A stretch of 41,066 nucleotides of DNA from Hymenobacter sp. IS2118. Lineage in GTDB: Bacteria > Bacteroidota > Bacteroidia > Cytophagales > Hymenobacteraceae. Of the stretch, positions 15,481 through 23,191 are shown in pieces (the stretch's first letter is position 1; each line of letters opens with the position of its first letter). The translations under genes were made by a program, and so were the position numbers. The notes beneath the pieces were generated by a model. It was not told where the DNA came from. It saw only the letters and a program-made list of their open reading frames with translations, and did no database searches. The DNA lies in contig NZ_JNLX01000083.1 in the NCBI RefSeq assembly GCF_000715495.1, forward strand, positions 1-41,066, written 5' to 3'.

Positions 15481-17271
15481 TTGCCTGTGCGCGCTCTTAA
15501 CGCCGTTAACCCGTTCATTTTCCGTTACAAATGGCATTTCCTGGCGGGCGTGTTGTTTGTGGGGCTCAGTACGTTGCTGGCCATTTTCCCGGCCCAGCTG
15601 GTGCGCTACGCCTTCGATTTGGTGAATGAGGGCATCGACCTCTACCACCTCTACGCCGGCACCCAGGCCCAAAGCAGCGTGTACCAGCTGTTCGGGCGCA
15701 ACGTGCTGTTCTACGGCATGCTCATTATCGGGCTGGCTTTGCTGCGGGGCATTTTCCTGTTTTTCATGCGCCAGACGCTCATCGTGATGTCGCGCCACAT
15801 CGAAAACGACCAGAAAAACCAGATTTACCAGCATTACCAGAGCCTGCCGCTGAGCTTCTATCGCCGCCACAGCACCGGCGACCTCATGTCGCGCATTTCC
15901 GAGGACGTGAGCCGCGTGCGCATGTACCTCGGGCCGGCCATCATGTACTTCCTGCAGTTGGTGCTGCTGTTCCTGCTTATCGTGCCGCTCATGCTCATGG
16001 TGAACGTGAAGCTGACGCTATATACCCTGCTGCCGCTGCCGGTGCTCTCGGTTAGCATCTTCTATGTCAATAATTTAATTGAGCGGAAGTCCGACGAAAT
16101 CCAGAAAGCGCTTTCTGGCATGACCACCTTCGTGCAGGAGGCTTTTTCGGGCATTCGGGTGCTGAAATCCTTTGTGCGCGAGGCCGATTCGCACGCGCAG
16201 TTCACCAGTGCCAGCAACGACTATAAGGAAAAGTCGCTGAGTTTGAATTTCGTGAACTCGCTGTTTTTTCCGCTCATTCTATTCCTGGTGGGTTTGAGCT
16301 CGCTCATTACCGTGTGGGTGGGCGGCCAGGAAGTTATCCGAGGCACCATCACCACGGGCACCATTGCCGAGTTCCTGATTTACGTGAACCTGCTGACCTG
16401 GCCCGTCACGGCGCTGGGCTGGACGTCGTCGCTGGTGCAGCGGGCCGAAGCCTCGCAGGCCCGCATCAACGAGTTTCTGGACCAGAAAACCGAAATTGTT
16501 TCCCGCCAGAACGTGCAGCGTGAGCTGGCCGGCGATATCGTGTTCGAGAACGTGTCCTTCACCTACCCCGACACCGGAATTCAGGCCCTGCGCGACGTCA
16601 GCTTTCGGGTGCGGCCAGGGCAAACGCTGGCTGTTATCGGCAACACCGGCTCGGGCAAAAGCACCATTGCCGCGCTGCTCTGCCGCCTGTATGACGTCTC
16701 CGCCGGCGCCATCAGCATCGACGGCACCGACGTGCGCGACTATTCCCTGCGCGCCCTGCGCGGCCAAATCGGCTACGTGCCGCAGGACGTTTTTCTCTTC
16801 TCCGATTCGATTCGCAACAACATCAATTTCGGCCTCGATGCGCCCGACGAAGCCCGCATGCTGCAAGCCGCCCGCGACGCCGACGTGTACGAAAACATCC
16901 TGGCGTTTCCCGAAGGCTTCGACACCAAAGTGGGCGAGCGGGGTATCACCCTCTCAGGCGGCCAGAAGCAACGCGTAAGCATGGCCCGCGCCCTGGTAAA
17001 AGAACCCAAAATCCTGATTCTGGACGACTCGCTCTCGGCCGTGGACACCAAAACGGAAAATGCTATTCTCGGTAGCCTGCAGCGCATCATGGCGCAGCGC
17101 ACCAGCCTCATCATCTCGCACCGGGTGAGCTCGGTGAAGCTAGCCGATGAAATTCTGGTGCTCGACGATGGCGCTATTGTGCAGCACGGCACCCACGACG
17201 ACCTCATGGCCGATGCCGAGGGCCTGTACCGCGCCCTCTACGAGCGCCAGCTCCAAACTGAAGAAGCGTAA
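15481..17271 (+). CDS. ABC half-exporter with degenerate Walker B (MdlA/BmrC-like)
   Basis: A 596-residue fusion of six membrane helices (about 15-310) and an ATPase domain (about 350-596). Walker A is GNTGSGKST (387-395), signature LSGGQKQR (491-498) and H-loop IISHRVSSV. Walker B reads ILILDDSLSAVD (511-522), with Asp516 in place of the catalytic Glu. That exact DDSLSAVD form is typical of the degenerate half of heterodimeric exporters such as BmrC/YheI and MdlA. The likely partner is the convergent gene at 19796-21571. Substrates of this group are lipids or drugs; none can be assigned. No ATG is available; TTG 15481 or GTG 15487 (giving MRALNAVNPF) start the protein. The stop is three bases before a perfect palindrome. 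Confidence 0.9.
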   Translation: MPVRALNAVNPFIFRYKWHFLAGVLFVGLSTLLAIFPAQLVRYAFDLVNEGIDLYHLYAGTQAQSSVYQLFGRNVLFYGMLIIGLALLRGIFLFFMRQTLIVMSRHIENDQKNQIYQHYQSLPLSFYRRHSTGDLMSRISEDVSRVRMYLGPAIMYFLQLVLLFLLIVPLMLMVNVKLTLYTLLPLPVLSVSIFYVNNLIERKSDEIQKALSGMTTFVQEAFSGIRVLKSFVREADSHAQFTSASNDYKEKSLSLNFVNSLFFPLILFLVGLSSLITVWVGGQEVIRGTITTGTIAEFLIYVNLLTWPVTALGWTSSLVQRAEASQARINEFLDQKTEIVSRQNVQRELAGDIVFENVSFTYPDTGIQALRDVSFRVRPGQTLAVIGNTGSGKSTIAALLCRLYDVSAGAISIDGTDVRDYSLRALRGQIGYVPQDVFLFSDSIRNNINFGLDAPDEARMLQAARDADVYENILAFPEGFDTKVGERGITLSGGQKQRVSMARALVKEPKILILDDSLSAVDTKTENAILGSLQRIMAQRTSLIISHRVSSVKLADEILVLDDGAIVQHGTHDDLMADAEGLYRALYERQLQTEEA

Positions 17272-17274
17272 ATT

Positions 17275-17348
17275 AGTCTGGTCCAAATGCGAAGGTGCCG
17301 CCACCAGTAATATTACTGGTGGCGGCACCTTCGCATTTGGACCAGACT
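17275..17348. repeat. Perfect 74-bp palindrome between convergent genes
   Basis: Positions 17275-17311 (37 nt) are the exact reverse complement of 17312-17348, with no spacer and no mismatch; the centre is AGTAAT|ATTACT. It begins three bases after the stop of the ABC gene and ends 15 bases before the stop of the convergent secreted-protein gene. It probably serves both genes as a terminator, but neither side has a T tract. The next base pair outward (17274/17349) does not match. Confidence 0.97.
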
Positions 17349-17363
17349 GGTAAAGAGGAAAAG

Positions 17364-17822
17364 CTACAGCCCGATTTTCACCCGACGCATCCCGGTTTTC
17401 TCGTAAGCCGTGCAGCGCACGATGTACGCACCGGCGGGCAACTCGCTCACGTTCAAAACCAATGGAGTCTGACCGTTCATCATGGTACGGGTGAGGACGG
17501 GCCGGCCGCCCACGTCCGTTACTTCCACGCGGGTGGGGCCGGGGTTGTCGGTTTTTACCGTGAGCTTACCGGCGGCGGACTCGGCTTTTACCTTAATGGC
17601 GTTGGGATTCGCGGCCGGCGTTTCGGGTGCCGGGGCGATGAGCGAAGCATTAGCAGCTGGCGCGGGAGCAGCCACCGGGGCCGCCGCAACTACCACGCCG
17701 CTGGGCAAAATGGCCTGCTGGGCCGATTCGGGAACTGCTGCGGCCGGGGCGGGGGCGGCTTGGGCGTGAGCGGCGGCTGGCACCAGGATGCAGGCCAAAG
17801 CGAGTAGTAATAGGTGCTTCAT
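17364..17822 (-). CDS. Secreted protein with T9SS type A-like sorting tail
   Basis: A 152-residue protein: Sec signal peptide (MKHLLLLALACILVPAAAHA, cleavage likely after AHA), a long Ala/Pro-rich low-complexity region (about 20-75), then a small beta domain (about 76-152). The last part, VEVTDVGGRPVLTRT...LNVSELPAGAYIVRCTAYEKTGMRRVKIG, follows the Por secretion C-terminal sorting pattern (DxxGRxV, LPAGxYxVR, terminal basic strand) used by the type IX secretion system. There is no recognisable catalytic domain, so the protein is almost only a signal and a sorting-like domain; it may be a small surface or matrix protein. Confidence in the T9SS label is moderate. Confidence 0.75.
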   Translation of the reverse strand: MKHLLLLALACILVPAAAHAQAAPAPAAAVPESAQQAILPSGVVVAAAPVAAPAPAANASLIAPAPETPAANPNAIKVKAESAAGKLTVKTDNPGPTRVEVTDVGGRPVLTRTMMNGQTPLVLNVSELPAGAYIVRCTAYEKTGMRRVKIGL

Positions 17823-17964
17823 AATGAGTATAGGAATGAGCCAGATTAAAGGTACTAGCGTAAAGCTAATAAATTCTGGCTGCCGTTACGGCTTGCTGGT
17901 CTGCAAGTGACGTGCCAGGGGCGCGAAAATTTGGCGGTCGGCTAAAATTTTATTTGCGCACCGG

Positions 17965-17996
17965 TTGCACCAACTCCGAAAAAGCCCTTACCTTTG
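17965..17996 (+). promoter_or_regulatory. Promoter of the first tRNA-Pro
   Basis: TTG at 17965-17967, a 21-bp spacer, and TACCTTTG at 17989-17996, an exact Bacteroidota -7 element, 15 bp before the tRNA 5' end. Confidence 0.75.
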
Positions 17997-18011
17997 TCAC
18001 TCCAATACCAA

Positions 18012-18085
18012 CGGGGTGTAGCGTAGCCTGGTATCGCGCCAGCATGGGGTGCTGGAGGTCGTAGGTTCGAATCCTGCCACTCCGA
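18012..18085 (+). tRNA. tRNA-Pro (anticodon GGG)
   Basis: A 74-nt cloverleaf: acceptor CGGGGTG (18012-18018) pairs with CACTCCG (18078-18084), discriminator A. Anticodon stem CCAGC/GCTGG (18039-18043, 18051-18055) encloses ATGGGGT with anticodon GGG at 18046-18048. The T arm is GTAGG-TTCGAAT-CCTGC. CCA is not encoded. The D stem has a mismatched fourth pair. Confidence 0.95.
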
Positions 18086-18104
18086 CGAAAGGGCAGCTGC
18101 TCTT

Positions 18105-18140
18105 AAAGCCTCCGAACTTCCAAGTTCGGAGGCTTTTTTT
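18105..18140 (+). terminator. Terminator after tRNA-Pro(GGG)
   Basis: A perfect 15-bp stem (18105-18119 with 18122-18136) with a 2-nt CC turn is followed by a T run to 18140. Its presence means the second tRNA needs its own promoter or read-through. Confidence 0.93.
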
Positions 18141-18191
18141 TGGCCGTAATTATTGGAAAAACAGAAACGGGTCGCCCCATCGGCCTGCTTT

Positions 18192-18265
18192 CGGGGTGTA
18201 GCGCAGCCCGGTAGCGCGCGTCGTTCGGGACGACGAGGCCGTAGGTTCGAATCCTGCCACCCCGA
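18192..18265 (+). tRNA. tRNA-Pro (anticodon CGG)
   Basis: A 74-nt cloverleaf: acceptor CGGGGTG (18192-18198) with CACCCCG (18258-18264), discriminator A. Anticodon stem CGTCG/CGACG encloses TTCGGGA with anticodon CGG at 18226-18228. Its acceptor 5' strand and T arm are identical to the upstream tRNA-Pro, so the pair looks like a tandem duplication with anticodon-arm divergence. CCA is not encoded. I see no TAnnTTTG box directly upstream. Confidence 0.95.
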
Positions 18266-18285
18266 CATTAGTTTTGAAACACCAG

Positions 18286-18319
18286 AAAGCCCGCTGACGA
18301 GAGTTTAGCGGGCTTTTTT
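18286..18319 (+). terminator. Terminator after tRNA-Pro(CGG)
   Basis: A 10-bp stem AAAGCCCGCT/AGCGGGCTTT (18286-18295 with 18307-18316) with an 11-nt loop and a T run. Confidence 0.9.
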
Positions 18320-18481
18320 GCTTTGGGGGGTGCGGGGCGCTATTCTTCAACTCAACGCACGAGGCCATAGGGTAGCTAATGGGCAATAATTGAAAAAGCG
18401 GGCGTTTCATGCAACCAAACCAAGGGGGCGGGCCTCTTCTTTGCGCCCTCATTCTACTCATTTAACCAATTCACCACTTTC

Positions 18482-19114
18482 ATGCAGAAGATTTTTTTGC
18501 TGGCGCTTTTCAGCGCTGGCACCGGCCTGGCGCAAGCCCAAAGTATTTCGGCTGGCACCGTTTCGCTGGGCGGCAGCATCGGCTACAGCCGGCAAACCGA
18601 TAGCCAGGACCTCGGTATGGGGCAAGTGGATGTTACCAACAGCCGGTTTCAGATTGCGCCGGCCGTGGGCTATTTCGTTGCCGATAACCTGGCCATTGGC
18701 CTGAATCTGGGCTACTCGGCGTCTCGACTCACGTTCAGCCAGTCGTCGTCGAATGACCTAGACGCTGCCACGAGCTTTCAAGTGGGCCCCTACGTGCAGT
18801 ACTACAAGATGCTGAGCGAGCAGTTTGGGGTGCTGGGCACGCTGGGCGCCGGTTACACGCGAAATTCCGCGCCCCAGTTCACTGGGCCAAACACTACTGT
18901 TGAGGTGAAATCCAGTGGTTTTTATTCGAACCTTACGCCGGGCGTCATCTTTTTCCCAGTGCCTAAGTTCGGTATCAATGCCTCTATTGGCTTCCTGGGC
19001 TACGACCAGACACGGCTGGAGGACAGCGCTACGGACCGGAAATTCAGCTCGTTTGGCGCCAACTTCGGCTTGAACCAATTGAACTTTGGCGGCACCTACT
19101 TTTTTGGCCGCTAG
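18482..19114 (+). CDS. Outer membrane beta-barrel protein
   Basis: This 210-residue protein has a Sec signal peptide (MQKIFLLALFSAGTGLAQAQ, cleavage near AQA-QS) and then alternating amphipathic strands of a small, probably eight-stranded OMP_b-brl barrel: VSLGGSIGYS, IAPAVGYFVADNLAIGLNLGYS, FQVGPYVQYYKML, VLGTLGAGYT, and a C-terminal strand LNFGGTYFFGR. The PAVGYFVADNLAIGLNLGY segment is typical of the OmpW/OmpX-like porin family in Bacteroidota. No specific function can be assigned. It has its own 3' terminator at 19134-19180. Confidence 0.85.
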   Translation: MQKIFLLALFSAGTGLAQAQSISAGTVSLGGSIGYSRQTDSQDLGMGQVDVTNSRFQIAPAVGYFVADNLAIGLNLGYSASRLTFSQSSSNDLDAATSFQVGPYVQYYKMLSEQFGVLGTLGAGYTRNSAPQFTGPNTTVEVKSSGFYSNLTPGVIFFPVPKFGINASIGFLGYDQTRLEDSATDRKFSSFGANFGLNQLNFGGTYFFGR

Positions 19115-19133
19115 GAATCCGATTCTGGGGAAC

Positions 19134-19180
19134 CCAAACGAAAAGCGTCGGCCTTGATAGGACCAGCGCTTTTCGTTTGG
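19134..19180. terminator. Bidirectional terminator between barrel and GyrI-like genes
   Basis: A perfect 14-bp stem CCAAACGAAAAGCG/CGCTTTTCGTTTGG (19134-19147 with 19167-19180) lies between the two convergent genes. Confidence 0.8.
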
Positions 19181-19190
19181 TATAGGGTTT

Positions 19191-19709
19191 CTACTTCACG
19201 CCCACCCACACTTCCGACGCATCGTTGACCCCGAAGCGTTCCAGGTAAAAGTCGCCGCGCTGGGTGAGTTTCTGCGCCTTCACGGCTTCGAGGGCGGCGG
19301 GATAGAGCTTGTTGGGGGCCAGCAGGTAGCTCACGCCGGTGAGGCGGGCAGCCATTACGCGCTGCCCGGCGGGCACCACACGGTAGCGGAAGCCAGCGGG
19401 CAGGGGCCGGGTCGTGTCGGCCACGGCGAGGCCGATGAAGGCGGTGACGGTATCGCGGGCGGTTTCAGGGTCGTTGAGGTAAAGATTGGCCAGGTCGCCT
19501 TGCAGACTGGCCTGGGCATCTTTGGCCTGCCGGAACAGCTCGCCAAAACCCGCGCCCGTGACCGCCCCTTGGAAGGACTGGCCGGCCAGGTAAACCGGCG
19601 CAACCGTGGTTTCGAGGGCCACGGTGGGCTCGCGGGTGCCGCCGAGGTATACGTAGGTACCGGCCGCGATGAGCGTGAGCAGAATGACGGCGAGAAAGAG
19701 GTAGCGCAT
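19191..19709 (-). CDS. Membrane-anchored protein, possibly GyrI-like ligand-binding domain
   Basis: A 172-residue protein with one N-terminal membrane helix (MRYLFLAVILLTLIAAGTYVYL) and an extracytoplasmic domain. VAPVYLAGQSFQGAVTG, LPAGFRYRVVPAGQRVMAARLTG and the closing DFYLERFGVNDASEVWVGV follow the layout of GyrI-like/effector-binding domains (two SH2-like repeats, each a beta hairpin and helix), which bind small molecules. The match is by pattern and not certain. It is followed by the second ABC half-exporter gene on the same strand, separated by a word-repeat element, so the two may be co-transcribed. Confidence 0.6.
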   Translation of the reverse strand: MRYLFLAVILLTLIAAGTYVYLGGTREPTVALETTVAPVYLAGQSFQGAVTGAGFGELFRQAKDAQASLQGDLANLYLNDPETARDTVTAFIGLAVADTTRPLPAGFRYRVVPAGQRVMAARLTGVSYLLAPNKLYPAALEAVKAQKLTQRGDFYLERFGVNDASEVWVGVK

Positions 19710-19710
19710 T

Positions 19711-19810
19711 TTAGTGGTTAGTGGTTAACGGTTAATTAAAAGGAGTGGAAAACAAAGCGGCTTTCTAGGCTACAACACTTGCCACTTGCCATTAATCACT
19801 CACCACTAAC
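19711..19810. repeat. Word-repeat inverted element between GyrI-like and second ABC exporter genes
   Basis: The word TTAGTGG is repeated at 19711-19725 and complemented at 19803-19809; the wider pair 19717-19736 with 19791-19810 matches at about 15 of 20 positions. The right arm extends into the coding end of the ABC gene and encodes its last residues IVSGE and stop. Confidence 0.65.
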
Positions 19811-21571
19811 GATGTACTGCATGCGGTAGAGCTGGGCGTAGTAGCCGTCTTCAATGCGCAGGAGCTCTTCGTGGGTGCCGGTTTCCTTGATTTCGCCCTT
19901 GTCGAGGACGATGATTTTATCGGCTTTCTGAATGGTGCTCAGGCGGTGGGCGATGACGAGAGAGGTGCGGCCCCGCATCAGCTTTTCGATGGCCTCCTGA
20001 ATCAGCTCTTCGGTCTCCGAATCGACCGAAGAAGTGGCTTCGTCGAGGATGATGACGCGGGGCTGGTACACCATGGCCCGCACGAAGCTGATGAGCTGGC
20101 GCTGGCCCACTGAGAGCGTGGCGCCGCGCTCCATTACGGGGTAGCCGAGGCCGTTGGGCAGGCGCTCGATGAAGCGGCGGGCGCCCACGAGGTCGGCCGC
20201 TTCCCAGATTTGGGCGTCGGTGATGGTTTTGTTGCCCAGGGTGATGTTGTCGCGGATGCTGCCGGCGAAAAGAAACACGTCCTGCAGCACCACTCCGATT
20301 TGTTGGCGCAGCAGACTCAGGTCGTACTCGCGCAGGTCGCGGCCATCGATGCAGATGCTGCCTTCCTGGATGTCGTAAAAGCGGCTCAACAGGTTGATAA
20401 TGCTGGTTTTGCCCGCGCCGGTGGCGCCCACGAAGGCAATGGTCTGGCCGGGCTTCACGTGGAAGCTGATGTTTTTCAGCACCCAATCGGGCTCGTTGTA
20501 GGCAAACCGCACGTTTTTGAACTCCACGTCGCCGCGCAGCTCGGCGGGGGCGTAGGTGCCGGTGCTGCCAATGAGGTCTTGGTTGTCGAGCAGTTTCAGG
20601 AGGCGCTCGGTGCTCACCAGGCCCAGCTGCAGGGTGTTGAACCGGTCGGCAATCTGACGGATGGGGCGGAAAAACAGCGCGTTGTACATTATGAAGGCGA
20701 TGAGCGCACCCTTCGAAATCGTGCCCTCAATCTGGCCCTGGGCCGCGTACCACACCAGCAGGCCCACGCCCACGGCACCCAGTACTTCGGCCACCGGAAA
20801 GTAGATGCTGTAGTAGAGCACCGAGCGAATGTGGGCGTCGGTGTGCTCCTTGTTGATGGCCTCGAACTTGCGAAATTCCCGCTCCTCGTTATTGAAAATC
20901 TGCACCACGTTCATGCCCGTGAGGTGCTCCTGCACGAAGGAATTGAGTTTGGCCACGGCGTTGCGCACGTCCTGAAACGACTTCTTGATTTTCTCCTTGA
21001 ACACGTAAGTCGAGAAGAGCAGCGGCGGAATCACCGACAGGCTGATGAGCGTGAGCCGCCAGTCGATGTAAAACATGAAGCCCATGATGAAAAGCAGCTG
21101 CAACACGTCGCCCGCCATCGCCGCCAGCCCTTCGCTAAACACGTCGGAGAGCGTTTCCACGTCGGAAATATTGCGGGTCACCAGCACGCCGATGGGCGTG
21201 CGGTCGAAAAAGCTCAGCTTGAGTTTGAGCAGGTGCTGGTAGAGGTCGGTGCGGATGTCGCGCACGATGTACTGGCCCAGCCAGCCGCCGTAATAGGTTT
21301 GGAGGTAGCTCACGCCGGCGTGGCCCACCAGCAATATCAGCAGCACCCCAAACATGGCGTTGAGGCTTTGGGTATCGCCCTGCTCGATGCTGACATCGAC
21401 CATGCGCTGAATGAGAAACGGCCGCAGTGTGCCCAGAATGGCCGTGGCTACGGTGAGGAAAATCAGGCCAATAAACACGCGCCGGTACGGCCGCACATAC
21501 GCCAGCAGGCGGCGCAGCACGGCCCAGTCGAACACCTGGCCGGTTTGAGTAGCGGGAGAAGGAGAACTCAT
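19796..21571 (-). CDS. ABC half-exporter with non-canonical signature (MdlB/BmrD-like)
   Basis: A 591-residue half-exporter: six membrane helices (about 32-305) and an ATPase domain (about 345-591). Walker A is GATGAGKTS (382-390), Walker B VIILDEATSSVD with a normal catalytic Glu511, and H-loop VIAHRLSTI. The signature is LSVGQRQL (486-493), with Val in place of the usual Gly. A canonical Walker B with LSVGQ is the typical partner of a DD-type degenerate half, which is what the gene at 15481 encodes. Inference: the two form one heterodimeric exporter with one competent and one degenerate ATP site. The last residues are encoded within a word-repeat element. Upstream, 21572-21704 has no gene. 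Confidence 0.9.
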   Translation of the reverse strand: MSSPSPATQTGQVFDWAVLRRLLAYVRPYRRVFIGLIFLTVATAILGTLRPFLIQRMVDVSIEQGDTQSLNAMFGVLLILLVGHAGVSYLQTYYGGWLGQYIVRDIRTDLYQHLLKLKLSFFDRTPIGVLVTRNISDVETLSDVFSEGLAAMAGDVLQLLFIMGFMFYIDWRLTLISLSVIPPLLFSTYVFKEKIKKSFQDVRNAVAKLNSFVQEHLTGMNVVQIFNNEEREFRKFEAINKEHTDAHIRSVLYYSIYFPVAEVLGAVGVGLLVWYAAQGQIEGTISKGALIAFIMYNALFFRPIRQIADRFNTLQLGLVSTERLLKLLDNQDLIGSTGTYAPAELRGDVEFKNVRFAYNEPDWVLKNISFHVKPGQTIAFVGATGAGKTSIINLLSRFYDIQEGSICIDGRDLREYDLSLLRQQIGVVLQDVFLFAGSIRDNITLGNKTITDAQIWEAADLVGARRFIERLPNGLGYPVMERGATLSVGQRQLISFVRAMVYQPRVIILDEATSSVDSETEELIQEAIEKLMRGRTSLVIAHRLSTIQKADKIIVLDKGEIKETGTHEELLRIEDGYYAQLYRMQYIVSGE

Positions 21572-21704
21572 AAGTCGGGCAAAGGTCGGGACTGCGGCGT
21601 TAGCGGGCCCGGCAATTGTCCCGCGCTCTAGGACCGTTGCGCCGGTTCAAACGCCACTGCCGACCACTACCGCAACCCGGCCACGGCAGGAAGGTTATGG
21701 CCTG

Positions 21705-22574
21705 CTACCACTCCCAGGCCAGCCCAAATGTGTACTGGATGCCGGAGTACACATTGCGCAGGGTGCCGAAGCCGGTGGCCCAGTCGGCCGTGGCCGAAAG
21801 GTTTTTGGTCACGTTCACGCTCGCGCCCAGTCCGGCCGTGGAATATTCCACGCCTTCGCCCAGGCCAATGGCCGCAAACTGGCTGAGGTCGGGGGTTCCT
21901 ACCGTGGCCAGGGTACGCACGTTCGCCGTTAGCCAGGCTTTTCCGAAAAACTGGTAGCCTGCCTGCCCACCGTAGCTATACTGGTCGGTGAAGCCGCCGG
22001 TGCGCTTGTTGTAGCCGGCACTGAGCGTGAAAAAGGCCGGCAGCGTGCCCAGCGTGTGCGAAAGCGCGGCGCGGGTCCACACGTTCCACTCGCCGTCGCC
22101 GGTGGGCAGGCGCAACACGATGCTGGGGTCGGTGGGGTCGCGGCCAAACACGTTGGGGCTGCCCAGCGGGGCTTCCACGGCCACGCCCACAGCCAGTGGC
22201 CACTTGCCGGTGAGCACGCCGTAGCGCAGCCCGATTTCGGGGTCGCCCACGCCCTGGCCGGGCGTGATAGTAGGGAAGTAAGCCCGCCGAAACACCGGGA
22301 AATTGAGCGTGGCCTCCAGCCGGTCGAGCAGGCCGTACTCGCCGTACACGCTGTATACCTGCTGCCGGAAATGGGCTGTTTCCACAGTGCCGCCGGCCAG
22401 CGGGTGGTAGCGGGTGGTGTTCACGGTGGTCAGGCCCACTTTCACGTAGCCTTTTTGGTACTGACGCGTCCAGCCGCCGCCGGCCAGGGCCGGGGCCGCA
22501 GTCAGCAAAATTCCTAGCAGCGCGCCGGCTGGCCCAAATGCTGTGCGGGAGTCGAGAGCTAAAACCCGTTTCAT
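21705..22574 (-). CDS. Outer-membrane barrel-like protein downstream of the DM13 lipoprotein
   Basis: A 289-residue protein with a signal peptide (LLGILLTAAPALA) followed by many aromatic-ended amphipathic strands (YVKVGLTTVNTTRYH, QQVYSVYGEYGLLDRLEATL, PEIGLRYGVL, FTLSAGYNKRTGGFTDQYSY) and a C-terminal strand ending in Trp (YTFGLAWEW), as expected for an outer-membrane barrel. The GVGDPEIGLRYG motif resembles transporter-like barrels of the Phenol_MetA_deg group. The likely start is the ATG at 22574. It follows the DM13 lipoprotein gene by 4 bp and so is almost certainly in the same operon. Confidence 0.7.
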   Translation of the reverse strand: MKRVLALDSRTAFGPAGALLGILLTAAPALAGGGWTRQYQKGYVKVGLTTVNTTRYHPLAGGTVETAHFRQQVYSVYGEYGLLDRLEATLNFPVFRRAYFPTITPGQGVGDPEIGLRYGVLTGKWPLAVGVAVEAPLGSPNVFGRDPTDPSIVLRLPTGDGEWNVWTRAALSHTLGTLPAFFTLSAGYNKRTGGFTDQYSYGGQAGYQFFGKAWLTANVRTLATVGTPDLSQFAAIGLGEGVEYSTAGLGASVNVTKNLSATADWATGFGTLRNVYSGIQYTFGLAWEW

Positions 22575-22578
22575 GTCA

Positions 22579-23043
22579 CTACTTCACTAGCGCCGCACCA
22601 AAATTGTACATGGCCGGGTCGCAGTGAATGATGACGTGCGAGAACCCGGCCGCGCTGCCCGTAATGGCCAGCGTCTGGGCCCCGTCCTTGGTGATGGTGC
22701 CCACGCGTACGACGTTGGTGGCGTCGGCCGCCCGCTGCACCCGCACCAGCCCGTCGGATTTGGCCAGGTACACGCCGAGCGAGCCGGTGTGGAAATCGGT
22801 ACGGAAGTCGGCCTCAAAGCGCACGTATTCCACGTTGGCGGCGTCGCGTACCAGCGTCACGGTACCGGTGCTGGGCACGCCGCCCTGGGGCTGCATCGCG
22901 CCGCGGCGCAGTTCTACGGGAGCCACTGGTTTGGCGGTTTCGGTCACGGCCGGGGTTGGGTCGATGGCTTTTTTATTGCAGCCACTGAAGGCCAGCGAGA
23001 AAGCCAGCAGCGCCGAAGTGAGCAAAGAATAAGTAGTACGCAT
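22579..23043 (-). CDS. DM13 domain lipoprotein
   Basis: A 154-residue protein with a lipoprotein signal (LLAFSLAFSGC, lipidated Cys22) and one DM13-like domain (about 55-152): GTVTLVRDAANVEYVRFEAD, then FHTGSLGVYLAKSD, and VIIHCDPAMYNFGAALV. DM13 domains are proposed to take part in extracellular redox or electron transfer, and the HCDPAM segment with a conserved Cys fits the domain. It is the middle gene of a compact minus-strand trio; 148 bp separates it from the upstream DUF1223 gene and 4 bp from the barrel gene. Confidence 0.75.
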   Translation of the reverse strand: MRTTYSLLTSALLAFSLAFSGCNKKAIDPTPAVTETAKPVAPVELRRGAMQPQGGVPSTGTVTLVRDAANVEYVRFEADFRTDFHTGSLGVYLAKSDGLVRVQRAADATNVVRVGTITKDGAQTLAITGSAAGFSHVIIHCDPAMYNFGAALVK

Positions 23044-23060
23044 TAGGCAAGTTTGAATAG

Positions 23061-23093
23061 AATTAAAAATGAAGAATTGAAAATTAAAAAACT
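23061..23093. repeat. AATTAAAAATGAAGAATTG word repeat
   Basis: A single-armed AT-rich stretch of near-tandem words AATTAAAAATG / AATTGAAAATT, sharply different from the GC-rich surroundings, in the gap between the DM13 and DUF1223 genes. Confidence 0.55.
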
Positions 23094-23191
23094 GGCTTTC
23101 AGGCTTTTTTTATTCAAAAAAGGTGTGTGGACCTCGAAATCGATTTCAAGCAGCGCATTGGTCCCGGTGGCTTGGCAAGCAGGGGGCTGGT

